Source: Synergistaceae bacterium
GTDB taxonomy: Bacteria; Synergistota; Synergistia; Synergistales; Aminobacteriaceae
Assembly: GCA_009778055.1 (NCBI GenBank)
Contig: WRKN01000117.1
Span: forward strand, 1 to 7,710
DNA length: 7,710 bases
Direction of reading: 5' to 3'
Shown: piece by piece, positions 1-5,648 of the stretch
Position numbering within the stretch: the stretch's first letter is position 1
Layout: the number at the start of each line of letters is the position of its first letter
Program-made: the position numbers and the translations under genes
The notes under the pieces: model-generated
Seen by the model: only the letters and a program-made list of their open reading frames with translations
Databases searched by the model: none
What the model was told of the DNA's origin: nothing

Positions 1-1
1 C

Positions 2-640
2 CCCGGGGGGCCGGCGGGGGGGGGGGGGGCCGAGGGCCAACAGGGCCCCGCGGGCCCGAAGGGCCCGGGGGGCCCCGCCGGGCCGCAGGGACCGAAGGGC
101 GAGGGATTTTCCGTCAACGGCGCTGTGGAAGAGATAGCTGAACTGCCGCCTTTTGCCTTGGAGGACGCGGGGAAAATTTATACCGTTAACGGCGTTATCT
201 TCGTCTGGGATGGAACGGAATGGCTGCCGCAGGGCGAAATGATACTCATACCCGGCCCCGAAGGCCCGCAAGGACCTGTCGGAGCCGAGGGACCGCAAGG
301 ACCGGAAGGACCCCCAGGGCCTGCCGGAACGGATGGAGCCGAAGGGCCGGCAGGGCCTGAAGGAGCGGATGGACCCGCAGGATCTGAAGGACCCCAAGGC
401 CCCGAGGGGCCTCAAGGCCCGGAAGGACCCCAAGGGCCCGAAGGACCCCAGGGACCGGAAGGGCCTCAAGGGGCGGAGGGGCCGCCCGGCCCGCAGGGAC
501 CCCAAGGTCCCCAGGGTCCGGCCGGGTCGGGGAATGGCATAGGGTTCAACGCTTTCAAGGTGGGCGGCGTCATCATCAGCGCCGGAGTCGCCGGCGGCTT
601 CAACGCCTTTAAAATCGGCGACACAATAATTCGTGCCTGA
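2..640 (+). CDS. Collagen-like phage tail-fibre protein, 5' end outside window
   Basis: The reading frame is open from the window edge to TGA at 638-640, so the real start lies upstream. The GTG at 125 is internal, because Gly-X-Y triplets continue before it (GAE GQQ GPA GPK ... GPK GEG). Order seen: a short collagen stretch (about 26-106); a non-collagen insert of about 50 residues with FSVNG, YTVNG and VFVWDG-like (VIFVWDGTEW) motifs; 30 perfect Gly-X-Y triplets (254-523), mostly GPQ and GPE; and a C-terminal tip with two copies of GFNAF-K-[VI]-G followed by II.A. Collagen-like stalks with WDG-type inserts are common in tail fibres and tail-tip proteins, where they form trimeric rods. The next gene begins 13 nt after the stop, and its Shine-Dalgarno site abuts the stop codon. 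This suggests a stalk protein made together with the adjacent propeller protein. The fibre role is inferred from composition and position. Confidence 0.8.
   Translation, partial: PGGPAGGGGAEGQQGPAGPKGPGGPAGPQGPKGEGFSVNGAVEEIAELPPFALEDAGKIYTVNGVIFVWDGTEWLPQGEMILIPGPEGPQGPVGAEGPQGPEGPPGPAGTDGAEGPAGPEGADGPAGSEGPQGPEGPQGPEGPQGPEGPQGPEGPQGAEGPPGPQGPQGPQGPAGSGNGIGFNAFKVGGVIISAGVAGGFNAFKIGDTIIRA
254..523 (+). repeat. 30 Gly-X-Y codon triplets (collagen repeat DNA)
   Basis: Thirty consecutive 9-nt units encode Gly-X-Y, with Pro at X in most units and Gln, Glu or Ala at Y. The DNA is a degenerate tandem repeat (variants of GGCCCGGAAGGACCCCAAG): codons for the same residue vary, which limits perfect identity, but units 15-24 are close to a GPQ-GPE alternation. 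Such tracts commonly change length by slippage or unequal recombination. Length variation between relatives is therefore expected but not observed here. Confidence 0.9.
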
Positions 641-653
641 GGAGGAATACATT

Positions 654-3635
654 ATGGTGGATATACCGTTCGAATTTAAGCTCGGAAAAAACATGATGAT
701 CATACCCGAGAAAATGGGCGCGGTCTTCAGCGCAAGAAACCAGGTGGCGGACTCCCTGAGCGGCGCGGCGCGAGACATCGCCCCAAGCGTACGCGCCGTC
801 AACGCGGCAATCGCGCAGCTCAGCGGTAACGCAATCCCCGGGACCATGAACTACAATGCCGACCTCGCGCTGTCCAACTGGCAGGCGGGAAATATAGACG
901 CATCCCTTACCGGTGTGGCCTACTCGCCTAAGCTGAAACTTTACGCCGCAATCAGAGGGACAACCACCGGCTCCGTTCGGACATCGCCCGACCGAATCAC
1001 GTGGACCGCCCGCCCCACACCGCCAAGCAGCACCTGGACGGCCATTTGCTGGGCGGAGGATTTGGAGCTGTTCGTGGCGGTCGGGCAGAGCGGCGCCGGA
1101 ATACGCGTTATGACGTCCCGGGACGGGATTAACTGGCGGCTGTCCGTCGGACACGCCGCGGTGACCTACAAAGCTGTCTGTTACTCGCCTGAGCTGAAAC
1201 TGTACGCCGCGGTGGGAAGCGTGGCAGGCCGCAACGTGATAATGACGTCCGCGGACGCAAAACACTGGACGCCCCGGGAGGTAGCCGGAACCGCGGTGAC
1301 ATGGACGAGCATCTGCTGGTCGCGGGAGCGCAATACGTTCGTGGCGGTGGCCAGCGGGCAGGTCTCGCTGTCCGCCGACGGGATCACATGGAGCCCCTCC
1401 CAGGGCGCCGGTAGTCTGGATAGCGTCACGTCGGTCTGCTGGTCTCCGAAACTGAAGATATTCGCCGCCGTCCGCAACGCCGGCACGGGCAACCGCGTCT
1501 CCACGTCGCCGGACGGAGTGTTCTGGGCCTTCGGCGTCAGCGCGGCCGATAACGATTGGAGATCCGTATGCTGGTCGGAGGAATTGGAGCTGTTCGTGGC
1601 TGTCGCGGCAAGCGGGACAATCTTCAACCGCGTAATGACGTCGCCGGACGGGATAAACTGGACGGCAAGAAGCGCCGCGGCCGACAGCAACTGGAGGTCC
1701 GTATGCTGGTCGAAGGAATTGGGGCTGCTTGTGGCGGTCGCGGCAAGCGGGACTCTGTTCAACCGCGTCATGACCTCCCCGGACGGGGAAAATTGGACGG
1801 CAAGGAACAGCGCGGCCGACAATAACTGGACGTCTATATGCTGGTCGGAGGAATTGGGGCTGTTCGTGGCGGTCGCGTCAAGCGGCACCGGAACCCGTAT
1901 TCAGACGTCGCCGGACGGGATAAACTGGATGGCGAGCGTCGTGGTGACAGACAGGAACTGGAGCTGCGTGACATCAGGCGCCGCCGGTCTGGCCGCGCTG
2001 AGCGAGGACGGCGGCGAAACCAAGGTAGGGACCTCGCCTGACGGGTTTAACTGGACGTTTGTCGCGGGCATGAAGGACGCCGCGTGGGCAGGCGTCTGCT
2101 ATTCCTCGGAATTAGGATTGCTGGCGGCGGTCGGAACCAGCGGCGCGTGCGCCGTGTCCAGTGACGGATTTGTCTGGTTCGACGCGGATACCCGGAATAC
2201 TTTCGCGTGGAAGTCCGTCGCCTGGTCAAATGAACTGGGCCTCTTTGCGGCCGTTTCAACGGACGCCGTCAGCCGGGGCATGATTTCCCCGAACGGGTTT
2301 GACTGGACAATCACGCAGATGCCGCAGCCCGTGAACCTGAGAGGGATTTGCCACTCCCCGGAGCTGGATATTTTCGTGGCTGTCGGAGACTCCGGTACGG
2401 GGTCCCGCGTACTGGTGAGCACGGACAGATTAAACTGGACAAACGTACTGACCCCCGTCGACAACAACTGGAAAGCTGTATGCTGGTCATCTAAGCTGGG
2501 GATGTTCGTGGCGGTCGCGACATCCGGAACCGGGAACCGCGTCATGACCTCCAATAACGGATTTGATTGGATAATTCGCGCTTCCGCCGGAGACCATACC
2601 TGGAACGCGGTGTGCTGGTCGGAGGAATTGGAACTGTTTGTGGCGGTTTCAGCCAATAACATGATTATGACGTCCGGTAACGGCATCACCTGGACGCCTG
2701 TGTCCGTGGCGTCAGCCGATCTCAAAGCGGTCTGCTGGGCAAAGTCGATCGGGATATTCGTGGCGGTCGGAGCCAGCGGCAGGATATGCACATCCGCGGA
2801 CGGGGCTGTCTGGGAAAGCATCACGGCCCCCGGAACCACGGCGTCGACGTTCGAGGGCGTTTGCTGGTCGGAAGAATTGGGGTTGTTAGTGGCGGTCGCG
2901 TCCGCCGGAACGAATTTATGTATGACCTCGCCGAACGGGGTAACCTGGACAGCAAGAACCAGCGTGGCTATGAGGGCCGTGACGTGGGTTAGGGCGGCAG
3001 GCCTGTTCGTGTCCGCCGGGGATGGAGGGACGGTCAGTACCTCTCCGGACGGCTTAACCTGGGTGGCGATAGCCGTGCCCACCGACGCGGCGAACGCCCT
3101 CACCTGCGTATGCGCCAATGACGCCCGGGGGTTCGCGGTGGCCGGCTCATCCAATGGGGACGGGAACAGGATCACTATCGTATACAACAGCGTTGCCCGC
3201 GAGGCGCGCATAACGCCGCAGATAATCACGCCGCAGTCCATATGCTGGTCGTCAAGGCTGAAGCTGTTCGTGGCGGTCGGGACCACTGGGACGATGTCGC
3301 GCGTTATCTACTCGCGCAACGGGCAGCAGTGGTTCAACGCGCGCATTCCGGCGGATATCGCATTGCACGGCGTGTGCTGGGCGGACGAACTTGGCGCTTT
3401 TATCGCAGTTGGAGTGAACTTTATCCTTACGTCTCCCGATGGCGTAAATTGGACAAGACGCCCCGCGCCGCACAATGTTACGTACGTCGGCGTGTGCTGG
3501 GGCAAGGAAGCGGGCCGGGCGGTGGCGGTGGCTAACAGCGCAACCGCCGCGCAAAACGGCGCAATCACCGCGATGTCCTATATTACGGGCGATGAAGCAG
3601 CCGATGATGATGAGAATGACGAGGAGGTGGCGTAG
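654..3635 (+). CDS. Giant Asp-box repeat protein, probable beta-propeller tail fibre / receptor-binding protein
   Basis: The ATG at 654 is chosen because GGAGG (641-645) lies 8 nt upstream; an in-frame GTG at 633 has no such site and would overlap the previous gene. The protein is 993 residues. Residues 1-87 are a unique N-terminal region (PFEFKLG..., then an Ala-rich probable helix). Then come 21 repeats of about 43 residues with the pattern [VI]CWSEELGLFVAVASSG, then RVMTSPDGINWT. S-x-[DN]-x3-W, the Asp-box (BNR) signature, can be seen in 19 of 21 repeats. An acidic tail rich in Asp and Glu ends the protein. Asp-box repeats normally form single blades of beta-propellers, as in sialidases and YCF48-like proteins. 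No sialidase catalytic site is evident, so binding rather than catalysis is inferred. Its place between a collagen fibre gene and the lysis cassette supports a virion adhesin. The following gene starts 3 nt after the stop. Confidence 0.82.
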   Translation: MVDIPFEFKLGKNMMIIPEKMGAVFSARNQVADSLSGAARDIAPSVRAVNAAIAQLSGNAIPGTMNYNADLALSNWQAGNIDASLTGVAYSPKLKLYAAIRGTTTGSVRTSPDRITWTARPTPPSSTWTAICWAEDLELFVAVGQSGAGIRVMTSRDGINWRLSVGHAAVTYKAVCYSPELKLYAAVGSVAGRNVIMTSADAKHWTPREVAGTAVTWTSICWSRERNTFVAVASGQVSLSADGITWSPSQGAGSLDSVTSVCWSPKLKIFAAVRNAGTGNRVSTSPDGVFWAFGVSAADNDWRSVCWSEELELFVAVAASGTIFNRVMTSPDGINWTARSAAADSNWRSVCWSKELGLLVAVAASGTLFNRVMTSPDGENWTARNSAADNNWTSICWSEELGLFVAVASSGTGTRIQTSPDGINWMASVVVTDRNWSCVTSGAAGLAALSEDGGETKVGTSPDGFNWTFVAGMKDAAWAGVCYSSELGLLAAVGTSGACAVSSDGFVWFDADTRNTFAWKSVAWSNELGLFAAVSTDAVSRGMISPNGFDWTITQMPQPVNLRGICHSPELDIFVAVGDSGTGSRVLVSTDRLNWTNVLTPVDNNWKAVCWSSKLGMFVAVATSGTGNRVMTSNNGFDWIIRASAGDHTWNAVCWSEELELFVAVSANNMIMTSGNGITWTPVSVASADLKAVCWAKSIGIFVAVGASGRICTSADGAVWESITAPGTTASTFEGVCWSEELGLLVAVASAGTNLCMTSPNGVTWTARTSVAMRAVTWVRAAGLFVSAGDGGTVSTSPDGLTWVAIAVPTDAANALTCVCANDARGFAVAGSSNGDGNRITIVYNSVAREARITPQIITPQSICWSSRLKLFVAVGTTGTMSRVIYSRNGQQWFNARIPADIALHGVCWADELGAFIAVGVNFILTSPDGVNWTRRPAPHNVTYVGVCWGKEAGRAVAVANSATAAQNGAITAMSYITGDEAADDDENDEEVA
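915..3587 (+). repeat. 21 tandem Asp-box coding repeats, about 129 nt each
   Basis: Each unit begins at a [VI]-[CTA]-[WY] codon trio. Repeat 1 starts at 915, repeat 8 at 1836, repeat 15 at 2730, repeat 18 at 3108 and repeat 19 at 3240. Repeats 5-8 are the most alike at DNA level, sharing stretches such as TGCTGGTCGGAGGAATTGG, which also recur near 2612 and 2862. Repeats 9, 18 and 21 are the most degenerate; 18 and 21 lack the Trp-containing Asp-box. High identity between neighbouring units offers substrates for in-frame expansion and contraction. Confidence 0.85.
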
Positions 3636-3638
3636 ACA

Positions 3639-4067
3639 ATGAAAGTTTTAAGGCTGGAACCGCACAAACAATACGACTGCCATGAGGTAGCCGAGATTTT
3701 CTCACCGGAGTTCTGCAAGGCGGCGGGATGGACGGAGGAGAACAATATTCCGGGCGGCGCGGCGGTGTCGGACGACACTGCGGTTGATCCGGGCTGGCTT
3801 TACGTTGACGGCGTGCTGCGGACGGACACGGAAGGCATACCGGAAAGGCCCCTGGTGGCTTTGGAACGCCGGGAAAGCGAGTCGCTGGCCCGGATCGAAG
3901 AATTTGAGCAGCGCAGTATCCGGGCAATGCGGGCGGTGACACTCCAGGGGAAGACCAAAGCGGCGCAGGACGCCGCTTTTTTAATGGAATACGAGGCCGG
4001 CATACAGACTGAGAGGGACATTTTGACGGGGATACGCGCGGAGCGCAAGGCATTAACCTCCGCCTAG
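3639..4067 (+). CDS. Small phage tail protein, possible tail-fibre assembly factor
   Basis: ATG at 3639 is preceded by GAGGAGGT (3621-3628), inside the end of the fibre gene. The product is 142 residues. The N-terminal half contains a PGWLYVDGVL segment, a Trp-Tyr-Val-x-Gly pattern frequent in small proteins coded just after phage fibres. From about residue 74 the protein is charged and helical (LERRESESLARIEEFEQRS..., later LTGIRAERKAL), resembling the helical C-termini of fibre-assembly or tail-associated proteins. There is no signal peptide or membrane segment. A chaperone for the preceding repeat protein is the favoured role because of synteny, but the family is not firmly recognised and a minor virion protein is possible. 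It is the last gene of the tail operon; a structured intergenic region follows. Confidence 0.5.
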   Translation: MKVLRLEPHKQYDCHEVAEIFSPEFCKAAGWTEENNIPGGAAVSDDTAVDPGWLYVDGVLRTDTEGIPERPLVALERRESESLARIEEFEQRSIRAMRAVTLQGKTKAAQDAAFLMEYEAGIQTERDILTGIRAERKALTSA

Positions 4068-4097
4068 AATTCTTGATTTTGTGTTAAGCTACCGACA

Positions 4098-4127
4098 GGC
4101 GTTGCCATTTACGGTAGGCGGTTAGCC
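4098..4127 (+). repeat. Left inverted-repeat element of toxin locus
   Basis: Two 9-nt blocks, GGCGTTGCC (4098-4106) and CGGTTAGCC (4119-4127), are separated by 12 nt. Both recur as exact reverse complements downstream of the toxin gene, in mirrored order (4303-4311 and 4288-4296). They lie in the predicted 5' leader of the toxin mRNA. Pairing with the right copy would circularise a longer toxin transcript by closing its 5' and 3' ends. Confidence 0.8.
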
Positions 4128-4131
4128 AATA

Positions 4132-4148
4132 CACCCCGAAAGGGGGTG
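4132..4148 (+). promoter_or_regulatory. Hairpin sequestering the toxin ribosome binding site
   Basis: CACCCC (4132-4137) pairs with GGGGTG (4143-4148) around a GAAAG loop; an alternative register gives CCCC-GAAA-GGGG with a GNRA tetraloop. The 3' arm is the Shine-Dalgarno sequence AGGGGGTGA (4141-4149), 5 nt before the TTG start at 4155. Folding would hide the ribosome site. This is a known design in type I toxins such as Fst, where a leader stem-loop limits translation. Confidence 0.7.
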
Positions 4149-4154
4149 AGGCCG

Positions 4155-4235
4155 TTGACTGTATACGAAGCGTTAATGCTAATGATCGCTTTTGCGGTAT
4201 TGGTAGTAATGGTTCTGACAGAAAAACGAAAATAA
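4155..4235 (+). CDS. 26-residue holin-like type I toxin (Hol_Tox / 'putative holin-like toxin' type)
   Basis: The frame starts at TTG 4155 and ends at TAA 4233-4235. The product begins MTVYEALMLMIAFAVL and ends in a basic tail, TEKRK, around one hydrophobic segment (about residues 7-21). The M-[TS]-VYEALxLMI start and the membrane helix with charged end match the short proteins annotated in Bacillota as putative holin-like toxins (Pfam Hol_Tox), as I remember that family. An in-frame GTG at 4146 lies within the Shine-Dalgarno site, so TTG is preferred. The toxin would act at the inner membrane. The stop codon is inside the terminator stem and a convergent antisense RNA is predicted, both hallmarks of type I toxin-antitoxin loci. 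It lies between tail and lysis operons like a moron gene. An alternative is a small accessory holin, but the antisense architecture favours a toxin. Confidence 0.78.
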   Translation: MTVYEALMLMIAFAVLVVMVLTEKRK

Positions 4236-4269
4236 CCGCCCCTGCCAAGGATCGCGGTTATTTTTCGTT
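4225..4269. terminator. Bidirectional terminator shared by toxin and antitoxin RNAs
   Basis: AACGAAAATAACCGC (4225-4239) pairs with GCGGTTATTTTTCGTT (4254-4269), with one bulged base and a 14-nt loop. The plus-strand transcript ends in a TTATTTTT run; the minus-strand transcript meets TTATTTTCG then TTTTT (complement of 4222-4226). The last toxin codons and TAA are part of the left arm, so ribosomes finishing the toxin would compete with terminator folding. Both RNAs would be complementary across this segment, giving the antitoxin contact region. Confidence 0.85.
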
Positions 4270-4287
4270 AAAACCCCATTCTTGATA

Positions 4288-4311
4288 GGCTAACCGTTTA
4301 CCGGCAACGCC
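4288..4311 (-). repeat. Right inverted-repeat element of toxin locus
   Basis: GGCTAACCG (4288-4296) and GGCAACGCC (4303-4311) are the exact reverse complements of the two left blocks, separated by 6 nt instead of 12. On the minus strand the order is the same as on the left (GGCGTTGCC then CGGTTAGCC). Both predicted RNAs therefore begin with related leaders, each preceded by GACA (4094-4097; minus 4317-4314). Confidence 0.8.
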
Positions 4312-4321
4312 CTTGTCTTGA

Positions 4322-4349
4322 ATTATAGCAGGCGGTATACGCCTGTCAA
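4322..4349 (-). promoter_or_regulatory. Consensus sigma-70 promoter for antitoxin RNA
   Basis: On the minus strand TTGACA (4349-4344) and TATAAT (4327-4322) are separated by 16 nt, with both hexamers matching consensus perfectly. The spacer holds an inverted repeat, CAGGCG-GTATA-CGCCTG (4329-4345 on the plus strand). This overlaps the promoter and could be an operator, or could be chance. The strength of this promoter compared with the weak sequence before the toxin is what a type I antitoxin requires. Confidence 0.85.
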
Positions 4350-4372
4350 TCGCCGGATACGACGGGAACATG

Positions 4373-4393
4373 GCGCGGGAACGCGCTTTTTTT
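4373..4393 (+). terminator. Short GC-rich intrinsic terminator before lysis cassette
   Basis: GCGCG (4373-4377, offset by one gives the same arm), loop GGAA, CGCGC (4382-4386), then seven T residues (4387-4393). The stem is short but all GC. It would end plus-strand transcripts passing the toxin locus, or a longer toxin mRNA that contains both inverted-repeat arms. A second hairpin without a T-run, GCCTG-AAAA-CAGGC, follows at 4397-4410, just upstream of the endolysin ribosome binding site. Confidence 0.6.
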
Positions 4394-4431
4394 GTTGCCT
4401 GAAAACAGGCGGAAAGGAGCAGCATTATAAA

Positions 4432-5265
4432 ATGCGCGAAAAGTTTTTGCAGTTGAAAACCTGGGTAGTCGAGGGCGTGCTCTGGGCGGAAAGGGAACTC
4501 AAGGACAAAACAGGACCCGAGAAGAAAAAGGCCGTCGCCAACATGCTGACCGCAAGGCTCGTAAACATGGTCACGCTGCCGTGGTACGCCAACTGGGCGA
4601 AAGGTATCGTGGCGCCCATGCTTATAAACTACCTCATTGACCTGGCCTGCGAAAAGCTGAATTTCCTGGGCGAAAGGAACTTCACAAACGCTTCGCTCAA
4701 CGACGTTCAGATAGCGGAAGTCGCCTCCGTCCTCGCGGCCCCCAAGTCCGTAATGGCTTTGGCCGGCGCGAAAAGCGCGGATCTCAATGAACGCATCGAG
4801 GAGCTGTACCGGCAGTACGGTATTACCCCGGATGCTCCGGACGCGCCAAAAACACAGGCGATTGCGCTCCCCGCGACGGATAACAACGACAACCTGTTAT
4901 CCAAAAACCTTACCCGCAATGAGGTGGCCTGCCGCTGCGGGTGCGGTTTCGATATCGCGGCTCCGGAACTCGTCGAGACGTTCCAGGCGGTGCGGGACTA
5001 CATCGGACAGCCTATACGCATAACGAGCGGGTGCAGGTGCCCGGAGCACAATTCAAAGGTGGGCGGGGTCAAAGACAGCGCTCATATTATGGGGCAGGCC
5101 CTGGATATGCACATTTCCGGGCTGGCGCCGCGGACGTTCGGGGAAATGGTCAGGCAGGCGCATCAGAATGGGCTGCTGCCGCACCTCAGGTATTGCTATT
5201 TCATGCCGGGGGCCGTGCATATCGGGACGGATGAGAAACGGCGCAACAGTTTATGGGGGTGGTGA
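4432..5265 (+). CDS. Endolysin: holin-associated N-terminal region fused to M15 peptidase
   Basis: ATG 4432 is used because AGGAG lies at 4415-4419 upstream; the longer TTG-start frame from 4318 would run through the antitoxin promoter. The product is 277 residues. Residues 1-80 (AERELKDKTGPEKKKAVANML..., then APMLINYLIDLACEKLN) resemble the cytoplasmic C-terminal part of Holin_LLH-type holins; this is a resemblance, not a firm call. Residues about 155-270 are a Peptidase_M15_3-type domain: TSGCRCPEHNSKVGG, then SAHIMGQALD, then VHIG. Predicted zinc ligands are H218, D225 and H263. Such enzymes cut peptide cross-bridges or stem peptides of peptidoglycan as D-Ala-D-Ala or L-Ala-D-Glu peptidases. 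No signal peptide is seen, so release would need a holin. The gene stops 1 nt before the next start. Confidence 0.85.
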   Translation: MREKFLQLKTWVVEGVLWAERELKDKTGPEKKKAVANMLTARLVNMVTLPWYANWAKGIVAPMLINYLIDLACEKLNFLGERNFTNASLNDVQIAEVASVLAAPKSVMALAGAKSADLNERIEELYRQYGITPDAPDAPKTQAIALPATDNNDNLLSKNLTRNEVACRCGCGFDIAAPELVETFQAVRDYIGQPIRITSGCRCPEHNSKVGGVKDSAHIMGQALDMHISGLAPRTFGEMVRQAHQNGLLPHLRYCYFMPGAVHIGTDEKRRNSLWGW

Positions 5266-5266
5266 A

Positions 5267-5563
5267 GTGGCCGAAGACACGATTGTGAAGCTGCTGGACA
5301 AGCTGGACGGGATGCAAAACAACCTGGTGGACATTAAGATAGAGCTGGGTGTCATCAAAAACGACGTTGACTGGATAAGGAACGGCCACGCGGAGACGGA
5401 TAAGGCCCTCGACGACATTCTGGATGACGTGAACCACATGAAGGCGGAGCTGAAGAGTTTTCACACCGCTTTCAAGGTGCTGTACACGACGCTCGGCGTC
5501 GGGTTTGCTACGCTGTTCTGGGTGCTGGACAAGGCGGGGGTTTGGGCGAAGGTGTTCGAGTGA
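5267..5563 (+). CDS. XhlA-like lysis accessory protein (coiled coil plus C-terminal membrane anchor)
   Basis: GTG 5267 lies 1 nt after the endolysin stop, with a purine-rich GGGGGTGGTGA run just before it; an in-frame ATG at 5231 inside the endolysin is the alternative. The product is 98 residues: a heptad-like helical region (DTIVKLLDKLDGMQNNLVDI, continuing to KAELKSF), then a C-terminal hydrophobic segment (VLYTTLGVGFATLFWVLDKA). This layout matches haemolysin XhlA-type phage proteins, which cooperate with holin and endolysin in Bacillus phage lysis. Translational coupling to the endolysin is likely. With no other evident holin in the window apart from the tiny toxin, this protein may itself contribute to membrane permeabilisation. 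Family assignment is by architecture, since such short helical proteins diverge fast. Confidence 0.65.
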   Translation: MAEDTIVKLLDKLDGMQNNLVDIKIELGVIKNDVDWIRNGHAETDKALDDILDDVNHMKAELKSFHTAFKVLYTTLGVGFATLFWVLDKAGVWAKVFE

Positions 5564-5569
5564 GGGCTT

Positions 5570-5585
5570 GGAGGCTTCGGCCTTC
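5570..5585 (+). terminator. UUCG-capped hairpin after lysis genes, weak terminator candidate
   Basis: GGAGGC (5570-5575), TTCG, GCCTTC (5580-5585) form a 6-bp stem with one G-T pair, starting 7 nt after the lysis stop codon. A T-run is missing, so it may act as an mRNA 3' stabiliser or a factor-dependent end rather than a true intrinsic terminator. Confidence 0.35.
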
Positions 5586-5648
5586 CCGTTTGGCGGCAGC
5601 AACCGCGTCATGCTGGGCGGGCTGGTAAAGATAAAGAATCTTCTGTTG

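Larger units (their letters stand above)
4222..4315 (-). ncRNA. Predicted antisense RNA antitoxin
   Basis: Start is inferred about 7 nt downstream of a perfect minus-strand -10 element (4322-4327); the end is inferred at the T-run beyond the shared terminator. The RNA would be about 95 nt. It carries the right inverted-repeat element near its 5' end and the full complement of the toxin mRNA 3' end, including the final toxin codons. No open reading frame of note occurs in it. By analogy with SR4, RatA and RNA II of the par locus, it would pair with the toxin mRNA to block translation or trigger decay. Exact ends are predictions. Confidence 0.68.

Noticed and set aside
125..127. GTG start for the collagen-like gene
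   Set aside because: The frame stays open to the left edge and codes Gly-X-Y triplets there, and no ribosome site precedes it.
633..653. GTG start at 633 for the repeat protein
   Set aside because: GGAGG at 641-645 with 8-nt spacing points to ATG 654; the earlier start lacks a site and overlaps the previous gene.
1181..3568. Long minus-strand open frames under the repeat gene
   Set aside because: They mirror the repeat codon pattern of a GC-rich plus-strand gene and lack starts with ribosome sites.
915..3587. CRISPR array or diversity-generating retroelement target
   Set aside because: Repeats are long, degenerate and coding, with no spacers; no reverse transcriptase or template repeat is in the window.
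4073..4090. Toxin promoter from TTGATT and TAAGCT
   Set aside because: Hexamer spacing is only 6 nt. TGTTAAGCT could be a weak extended -10, placed symmetrically to the antitoxin -10, but no proper -35 supports it, so it was not listed as a feature.
4313..4341. Plus-strand promoter TTGTCT-17-TATACG overlapping the antitoxin promoter
   Set aside because: Both hexamers are weak and the match is best explained by the strong minus-strand promoter in the same bases.
4318..4431. TTG-started 38-residue extension of the endolysin
   Set aside because: It crosses the antitoxin promoter and a terminator, is Arg-rich without domain features, and has no ribosome site; ATG 4432 does.
5168..5266. Upstream start of the XhlA-like gene within the endolysin
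   Set aside because: The residues are an out-of-frame reading of the M15 domain; GTG 5267 fits tight coupling.
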